From Agromyces bauzanensis (lineage in GTDB: Bacteria > Actinomycetota > Actinomycetes > Actinomycetales > Microbacteriaceae): a stretch of 64,000 nucleotides of DNA. Below, in pieces: positions 58,844 through 64,000 of this stretch. The notes below the pieces were generated by a model. That model saw nothing but the letters and a program-made list of their open reading frames with translations. It had not been told where the DNA came from and did not search any database. The translations under genes were made by a program, and so were the position numbers. The stretch's first letter is position 1; every line of letters starts with the position of its first letter. The DNA lies in contig NZ_BMMD01000001.1 of NCBI RefSeq assembly GCF_014645655.1, positions 308,720 through 372,719 on the forward strand, in the 5' to 3' direction.

Positions 58844-59529
58844 GCGGCATCCGCCTGCTCGACGGGGCTCGCCGACGAGGACCGGGCCGCCTCCATGCCG
58901 GGCCGCGACCACGGCATGACCATGCGGCCGACCGCCACCGTGAGCCCGTCCAGGACGACGGCGAGCACGATCGTCGCGAGGATGCCGGCGATGATCTCCG
59001 CCTGGATGCCGCGTTGCAGCCCGTCGGTGAAGAGGCTGCCGAGGCTCTGAACCCCGGTCACCGCGCCGACCGTGGCGAGGCTCACGGTGCTCACGATGAC
59101 GACGCGCAGTCCCGAGAGCAGCACCGGACCGGCGAGCGGGAGGTGCACGCCCCAGAACCGCCCTGCCGTCGAGTAGCCGACCGCGGTCGCCGACTGGAGC
59201 ACATCGCGCTCGACGGCGTCGAATGCATCGGCGGCCGTGCGTACGATCACCGCGATGCCGTAGAGGGTCAGGGCGACGACGAGGTTCACGGGCGACGTGG
59301 CGCGCTGGCCCGTGAACACGGGCAGCGCGATGAGCAGTGCGAGCGACGGGATGGCGTAGAGGAGCGCGCACAGCGACAGCAGCACGCCACTCGCCCACCG
59401 GTATCGGTGGGCGAGCCATCCGATCGGGACCGACACCACGAAGCTCAGTATGATTGCGGGCACCGACAGTGCCAGGTGTACGAGCATGAGCTCGCCGACG
59501 CGGTCGAGGTTCGACCAGATCCAGTTCAC
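58840..59529 (-). CDS. Osmoprotectant ABC transporter permease, 2
   Basis: A 229-residue permease with six helices: LLYAIPSLALLIALPVFTG is the family motif, and VLQSATAVGYSTAGRFWGVHLPLAGPVLLSGLR the coupling loop. The start GTG 59529 overlaps the ATPase stop (GTGA). It is the partner of the downstream permease. Confidence 0.92.
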   Translation of the reverse strand: MNWIWSNLDRVGELMLVHLALSVPAIILSFVVSVPIGWLAHRYRWASGVLLSLCALLYAIPSLALLIALPVFTGQRATSPVNLVVALTLYGIAVIVRTAADAFDAVERDVLQSATAVGYSTAGRFWGVHLPLAGPVLLSGLRVVIVSTVSLATVGAVTGVQSLGSLFTDGLQRGIQAEIIAGILATIVLAVVLDGLTVAVGRMVMPWSRPGMEAARSSSASPVEQADAA

Positions 59530-60338
59530 GACGCCAGGACTCCCGCCGGGCGACCGTCGGCGTCGACGACGAGCCGTTGCCCGTCGACCTCGGTGACGTG
59601 CAGGGCCCGCTTGCCGCGCCGCGCGCCCACGAAGTCGGCGACGAAGTCGTCGGCAGGGTTCGCGAGGATCTCCACGGGCGACGCGGCCTGCGAGATCCTG
59701 CCGCCCTGCTGCATGATCACGACCTGGTCGCCCAGCAGGAACGCCTCGTCGATGTCGTGCGTCACGAACACGACGGTCTTGCCGAGCTCCTCCTGCAGCC
59801 GCAGCAGCTCCTGCTGCAGCTCGGCGCGCACTATCGGGTCGACCGCGCCGAACGGCTCGTCCATGAGCAGGATGTTCGGGTCGACCGCGAGCCCGCGGGC
59901 GACGCCGACGCGCTGCTGCTGGCCGCCCGAGAGCTGCGCCGGGTACTTCTCCGCGAGGGAGCGGTCGAGGCCGACGGTGTCGAGGAGCTCGAGGGCGTGC
60001 GCCCTCGCCTCCCGCTTGCTGGTCCCGCGCAGGAGCGGCACCGTCGCGACGTTGTCGACGACCTTGCGGTGCGGCAGCAGCCCCGAGTTCTGCATCACGT
60101 AGCCGATGCCGCGGCGCAGGGCCACGGGCTCGACCGTCGCGACATCCGTGCCGTCGATCAGGACCTGCCCGGCGGTCGGATCGACCATGCGGTTGATCAT
60201 GCGCAGGAGGGTCGTCTTGCCGGAGCCCGACGACCCCACGAGCACGGTCGTCTTGTGCGGCGGGATGACGATGTCCACGCCCTCGACCGCGACGGTGCCA
60301 TCGGGGAACTGCTTGGTGACGCCGCGGAACTCGATCAT
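59526..60338 (-). CDS. Osmoprotectant ABC transporter ATP-binding protein (OpuCA/ProV-like)
   Basis: The 270-residue ATPase has Walker A GSSGSGKTT (35-43), signature LSGGQQQRVGVARGL, Walker B ILLMDEPFGAVDP and switch THD. The OpuCA-type sequence GLLPHRKVVDNV is present. CBS domains, often found at the C-terminus and used for osmotic sensing, are absent; only a 35-residue tail follows. ATG 60338 starts the four-gene operon. Confidence 0.92.
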   Translation of the reverse strand: MIEFRGVTKQFPDGTVAVEGVDIVIPPHKTTVLVGSSGSGKTTLLRMINRMVDPTAGQVLIDGTDVATVEPVALRRGIGYVMQNSGLLPHRKVVDNVATVPLLRGTSKREARAHALELLDTVGLDRSLAEKYPAQLSGGQQQRVGVARGLAVDPNILLMDEPFGAVDPIVRAELQQELLRLQEELGKTVVFVTHDIDEAFLLGDQVVIMQQGGRISQAASPVEILANPADDFVADFVGARRGKRALHVTEVDGQRLVVDADGRPAGVLAS

Positions 60339-60436
60339 CTGGCCGCCTCAATCCGGTCTCGGGTGGTCACCTGAACCAACGGCTTCCAGTTGAGCACCAT
60401 TCCCGGCAGCGGGCAACGCGACCGGGCAGCGGCGCG

Positions 60437-61096
60437 TCAGGCCGCGTTGCGGGCGCGCACCTCGCCGAGGTGCTCTGCGAGGTAGTCGCGCACGAGGCGC
60501 TTCGCCTCGGCGAGATACCGCTCATCGCCCGCGGCATCGCGCTGGAACGCGCGGCTGATGAGCGCGGCCCCCAGCTCGATCGCCACGCCCAGCCGGAACC
60601 GCAGTTCGGCGGCGTCCGTGTCGATCTCGAACTCGGCCTCGATCAGCCGCGCCATGCGGTGCGCGAACTCGGGCTCCACGTCGCCCTCGGCCGTTTTGCC
60701 TCGACCGGCATGCACCACCGTGAACCCCGGTTCGTCGCGGTAGAAGGCCGCGCACGCGTCGAGGGCGACGTCGACGACGTCCCACCAGGCGGTGACCTCG
60801 GTGCGTTCCATCTCGTCGGCCACGCGCTCGCGGTAGCGACGGATCGAGCGCTCGCGGAGCGCGTGCACCACGGCGACGCGATCGGGGAAGTACCGGTACA
60901 CCGTGCCGATCGACGCACCCGCCCGCTCGGCGACCATCTGCGTCGTCAGGCGCTCGAAGCCCGTCTCGTCGACGATCCCGGCGGCGGCGTCGAGCAGCGC
61001 GTCGAGTCGCTGCGTGCTGCGACGCTGCGTCGGCTCCGTGCGCACCGCCCGCTTGCGGCTCGGATCGGCCCCAAGGATCAGGTCGACTTTCGACAC
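60437..61096 (-). CDS. TetR-family transcriptional regulator
   Basis: The 219-residue regulator has the TetR helix-turn-helix GFERLTTQMVAERAGASIGTVYRYFPDRVAVVHAL (about 50-85) and a variable ligand-binding domain. The start is GTG 61096 with GGAGG 5 nt upstream. It lies 98 bp upstream of the osmoprotectant operon on the same strand and may control it, but the target cannot be shown. Confidence 0.92.
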   Translation of the reverse strand: MSKVDLILGADPSRKRAVRTEPTQRRSTQRLDALLDAAAGIVDETGFERLTTQMVAERAGASIGTVYRYFPDRVAVVHALRERSIRRYRERVADEMERTEVTAWWDVVDVALDACAAFYRDEPGFTVVHAGRGKTAEGDVEPEFAHRMARLIEAEFEIDTDAAELRFRLGVAIELGAALISRAFQRDAAGDERYLAEAKRLVRDYLAEHLGEVRARNAA

Positions 61097-61214
61097 GGAA
61101 CCTCCCTCGTTTGCGGGGTCCACTCTACCCGGAGCATCGCCCGAAGACCGACCATGGCGGGTCCCCCGCGTTTCGCGGGCGGCACACCCCCCATGCCAGA
61201 CTGAGGGGATGCCG

Positions 61215-62264
61215 GTGAGCTCCCCCACCCCGGCCGGATCCCGCGAGCGTCTGGTCCGGCATCGAGCCGCACGCCTCGAGGACTGGATCCACGACATCCG
61301 CGAGCGCTGGGCCAGACGCCGCGGCCACCTGCCGACCGTGGTGCCCTACACGGGCTACGGATCCACCGAGTGGGTGCGGGTGTTCTGCCGCGTGCTGCTC
61401 ACCCGGCCCCTCCCGGCCGACGCCTCGAAGCGCCGGCGGCGACGTCGGGAGCAGGGCATCCGCGGCTGGCGGAGCTTCACGAGCGTGCCCGTCGGCGACG
61501 TTCCCGTCATCATCGAGATCGGCGACGAGCGCATCGAGGTGCTCGCCGATCGCGGCGGCGTCGTCGACACGAAGATACCCGTCGCGCTCGAACCCGGCTG
61601 GCACCAGGTCTCGCTTCGCACCGAGGGCTCGGAGACGGTCGAGGCGCCCGTCTGGATCGTCGGGCCCGACGTGCGCTTCGGCCTCATCTCCGACGTCGAC
61701 GACACGGTCATGGTCACAGCGCTGCCCCGGCCGTTCGTTGCGTTCTGGAACACGTTCGTACTCGACGAGCACGCCCGCATCCCGACCCCGGGCATGGCAG
61801 TGCTCTACGAGCGTCTCGTGCGCACCCACCCGGGGGCGCCCGTCATCTACCTCTCCACGGGTGCCTGGAACGTCGCGCCGACGTTGACGAGGTTCCTCTC
61901 GCGGAACCTCTACCCGGCGGGCCCCCTCCTCCTCACCGACTGGGGCCCGACGCACGACCGCTGGTTCCGCAGCGGTCGGGAGCACAAGGAGGAGAACCTC
62001 CGTCGCATCGCCGGCGAGTTCCCCGACATCCGCTGGCTCTTGGTCGGCGATGACGGACAGCACGACGAGGAGCTCTACGCGCGGTTCGCGGCCGAGCATC
62101 CCGAGCGCGTCGCCGCGGTGGCCATCCGCCGCCTCTCCACGGGCGAGGCGGTGCTCGCCGGCGGACGCACGAAGGGGGAACAGCACGGGGCGAACGTGCC
62201 GTGGGTCTCGGCGAGCGACGGCTCGAACCTCGCCGATCAGCTCGCCGACGTCGGCGTGCTCTGA
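61215..62264 (+). CDS. App1-type (DUF2183) phosphatase-domain protein
   Basis: The 349-residue protein contains the APP1 catalytic domain: D160-V-D162-D-T164 in FGLISDVDDTVM is the haloacid-dehalogenase-type nucleophile motif, with IYLSTGAWN, LLTDWGP and KEENLRRI following. An N-terminal beta-rich domain precedes it (residues 40-150). In yeast App1 acts on phosphatidate; the bacterial substrate is unknown. GTG 61215 is favoured because AGGGG lies 6 nt upstream; ATG 61209 overlaps that site. It converges on and overlaps pyrD by 28 nt. Confidence 0.88.
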   Translation: MSSPTPAGSRERLVRHRAARLEDWIHDIRERWARRRGHLPTVVPYTGYGSTEWVRVFCRVLLTRPLPADASKRRRRRREQGIRGWRSFTSVPVGDVPVIIEIGDERIEVLADRGGVVDTKIPVALEPGWHQVSLRTEGSETVEAPVWIVGPDVRFGLISDVDDTVMVTALPRPFVAFWNTFVLDEHARIPTPGMAVLYERLVRTHPGAPVIYLSTGAWNVAPTLTRFLSRNLYPAGPLLLTDWGPTHDRWFRSGREHKEENLRRIAGEFPDIRWLLVGDDGQHDEELYARFAAEHPERVAAVAIRRLSTGEAVLAGGRTKGEQHGANVPWVSASDGSNLADQLADVGVL

Positions 62265-63301
62265 GTCGGCCGTCGGCGTCGCAGGCGCGCCATCCCGCGG
62301 TTCACCTGCCTCGCCCACAGCGGGCCCCGGTAGATGAAGGCCGCGTACCCCTGCACGAGCGTCGCCCCGGCCTCGAGCCGTTCCTGCACGTCGGCGGCGG
62401 TCTCCACCCCGCCGACCGAGATCACGCACAACTCGGCCGGCACCCGACCGCGGATGAGCCGGAGCACCTCGAGCGAGCGAGCGGCGAGCGGCGGCCCCGA
62501 GAGCCCGCCCGCGCCGATGGCCTCCAGGACGGATACGGGCGTACGCAGCCCTTCGCGGGAGATCGTCGTGTTCGTCGCGATGATGCCGTCGAGGCCGAGT
62601 CGCACCACGAGATCGCAGATGCGCAGCACCTCGTCGTCGGCGAGGTCGGGCGAGATCTTCACGAGCAGCGGCGTGGTGCCGGCCGCGACGCCCACGGACT
62701 CGAGCAGCGGCGCCAGGGCATCGGGCTCCTGCAGGCGCCGCAGGCCGGGGGTGTTCGGCGAGCTCACGTTCACCACGAGGTAGTCCGAGTACGGGGCCAG
62801 CACGCTCGCGCAGCGCACGTAATCGGCCACGGCGTCCTCGACGGGCGTCGCGCGATTCTTGCCGATGTTCACGCCGAGCACCGGACGATGCGGCAGGCGT
62901 GCGAGCCGCGAGAGGCGTCCGGCCGCGGCATCCGCCCCGCCGTTGTTGAAGCCCATCCGATTGACGAGCGCGCGGTCGGCGACGAGCCGGAAGAGGCGTG
63001 GACGCTCGTTGCCGGGCTGGGCCAGCGGCGTGATGGTGCCCACCTCGACGTGCCCGAAGCCGAGCTGCCCGAGCCCGCGCACGGCGAAGCCGTCCTTGTC
63101 GAACCCGGCCGCGACGCCGAACGGCGACGGGAAGCGGAGCCCCAGCGCCTCCACCACGAGCGACGGGTCGGGTGCGGTGAAGCGCTCGACGAGCCGGCCG
63201 AGGCCGAGGGCCGGCAGCATCCGGATGACGCGGAATGCGAGGTGGTGCGCGGCTTCGGGGTCGAGGCGCGAGAGGACGAGGGAGAAGAGGAGTCGGTACA
63301 T
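62237..63301 (-). CDS. pyrD: Dihydroorotate dehydrogenase (quinone), class 2
   Basis: The 354-residue enzyme oxidises dihydroorotate to orotate with quinone, step four of pyrimidine synthesis. The N-terminal helices MYRLLFSLVLSRLDPEAAHH form the membrane/quinone tunnel typical of class 2. FGVAAGFDKDG, VEVGTITPLAQPGN, NRMGFNNGGA, VNVSSPNTPGLR (with the catalytic serine), and VGGVETAADV complete the FMN barrel. The 3' end overlaps the convergent App1 gene. Confidence 0.96.
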   Translation of the reverse strand: MYRLLFSLVLSRLDPEAAHHLAFRVIRMLPALGLGRLVERFTAPDPSLVVEALGLRFPSPFGVAAGFDKDGFAVRGLGQLGFGHVEVGTITPLAQPGNERPRLFRLVADRALVNRMGFNNGGADAAAGRLSRLARLPHRPVLGVNIGKNRATPVEDAVADYVRCASVLAPYSDYLVVNVSSPNTPGLRRLQEPDALAPLLESVGVAAGTTPLLVKISPDLADDEVLRICDLVVRLGLDGIIATNTTISREGLRTPVSVLEAIGAGGLSGPPLAARSLEVLRLIRGRVPAELCVISVGGVETAADVQERLEAGATLVQGYAAFIYRGPLWARQVNRGMARLRRRRPTQSTPTSAS

Positions 63302-63346
63302 GCCGCCACTCAGGCTATCGGAGGACGACCGTGCGGCCGTTCGCGC

Positions 63347-63820
63347 TCACTCGACGGGACGCGCGGGGAGCCGGCCGTGCTCGGCTCGAAGCTGGCCGAT
63401 CGCCGACTCGAAGTCGTCGAGCGACTCGAAGGCCTGGTAGACGCTCGCGAACCGCAGGTAGGCGACCTCGTCGAGCTCGCGCAGCGGCGGCAGGATCGCG
63501 AGGCCGATGTCGTTCGCCTCGATCTGCGACGCGCCTGTCGACCGGATCGTCTCCTCGACCTTCTGCGCGAGCACGGCGAGGTCGGAATCGGTCACCGGTC
63601 GCCCCTGACACGCCTTCTTCACGCCGGCGACCACCTTCTCGCGGCTGAACGGTTCGATCACGCCCGAGCGCTTGATCACGACGAGGCTCGCCGTCTCGGT
63701 CGTCGAGAACCGCCGGCCGCACTCGGGGCACTGCCGGCGGCGCCGGATCGAGAGGCCGTCGTCGCTCGTACGCGAGTCGATGACACGGGAATCCGGGTGA
63801 CGGCAGAACGGACAGTGCAT
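63347..63820 (-). CDS. nrdR: Transcriptional repressor NrdR
   Basis: The 157-residue repressor has a zinc ribbon (C3, C6 in CPFC; C31, C34 in CPEC) and an ATP-cone domain ([20 protein letters not shown]). It senses dATP/ATP and represses ribonucleotide reductase genes by binding NrdR boxes; none are needed within this window. It lies after hisD, as in many actinobacteria. Confidence 0.96.
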   Translation of the reverse strand: MHCPFCRHPDSRVIDSRTSDDGLSIRRRRQCPECGRRFSTTETASLVVIKRSGVIEPFSREKVVAGVKKACQGRPVTDSDLAVLAQKVEETIRSTGASQIEANDIGLAILPPLRELDEVAYLRFASVYQAFESLDDFESAIGQLRAEHGRLPARPVE

Positions 63821-63939
63821 GGTGCCTCCAGCCTAGCTGCACGGCCTCGGGCGACGGCGGCGTTCGCCGACGGCGCGTGTCGGGGCGTGCGGCGCGAGGG
63901 GCGCGAGGCGTGGGCGCGCGCCGCGTCGGCGCGCACGGG

Positions 63940-64000
63940 TCAGCGCGCGAACCGCGCCGCGACCGCCTCGCCGTGCGCGGGCAGGTCTTCCGCGGCCGAG
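63940..64000 (-). CDS. hisD: Histidinol dehydrogenase, C-terminal end only (partial)
   Basis: The minus strand reads SAAEDLPAHGEAVAARFAR then stop. LPAHGEAVxxR is the conserved C-terminal helix of HisD, with the histidine involved in substrate binding. Only the last 19 residues are in the window; the rest lies beyond 64000. The hisD-nrdR neighbourhood is conserved in actinobacteria, supporting the call. Confidence 0.75.
   Translation of the reverse strand, partial: SAAEDLPAHGEAVAARFAR

Overview
The window is chromosomal DNA from a very high-G+C actinobacterium. The order of its housekeeping genes (dnaG-dgt-dusB; uppS-recO; leuA; era-corC-like-ybeY-phoH; rsmE-dnaJ-hrcA; hemW; lepA; rpsT; holA-comEC-comEA; leuS), the many GTG starts and ATGA/GTGA overlaps, and dispersed short palindromes of the GGTGGTCGA...TCGAGACC type point to Microbacteriaceae (Agromyces/Microbacterium-like). 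This is inferred from content, not from a database match.

Layout. 1-2.4 kb: an accessory edge with a frameshifted PD-(D/E)XK-type nuclease gene next to tRNA-Met(CAT). 2.3-5.7 kb: GT4 glycosyltransferase, DMT-type membrane protein, peptide deformylase, tRNA-Asn(GTT). 5.7-12.7 kb: a peptide/nickel-type ABC importer operon (binding lipoprotein, two permeases, a double-ATPase protein and a third ATPase) ending in a collapsed D-2-hydroxyacid dehydrogenase. 12.9-38.6 kb: the conserved core block for DNA priming, dNTP control, tRNA modification, cell-wall lipid carrier synthesis, leucine synthesis, ribosome maturation and heat shock, closing with a two-component pair, a hydrolase and rpsT. 38.8-47.1 kb: holA, comEC/comEA, leuS, pabB. 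47.2-57.2 kb: a secreted LVIVD/PA-domain protein, the cydABDC terminal-oxidase operon, a divergent BlaI-M56 pair, DedA. 57.2-64 kb: an osmoprotectant (OpuC/ProX-like) ABC operon, TetR regulator, App1-type phosphatase, pyrD, nrdR and the 3' end of hisD.

How parts fit together. cydABDC encodes cytochrome bd plus the CydDC exporter needed for its assembly. It faces a BlaI-type repressor and M56 protease across an 87-bp gap holding a TTCTAC-N5-GTAGAA palindrome, so the two transcription units are probably co-regulated. hrcA-dnaJ carry a perfect CIRCE operator. leuA is preceded by a leucine-rich 14-residue leader ORF whose 3' end overlaps a 10-bp hairpin; the 3' arm of that hairpin can alternatively pair near the leuA ribosome-binding site, a plausible attenuator.

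I found no CRISPR array, prophage, insertion sequence or clear defence island. The most interesting items are regulatory or degenerative: the leuA leader, the BlaI/cyd operator, a two-copy 66-bp palindromic element, a cysteine mini-protein coupled to a DsbA-family gene, an in-frame deletion in a TRIC channel gene, and the dehydrogenase remnant.
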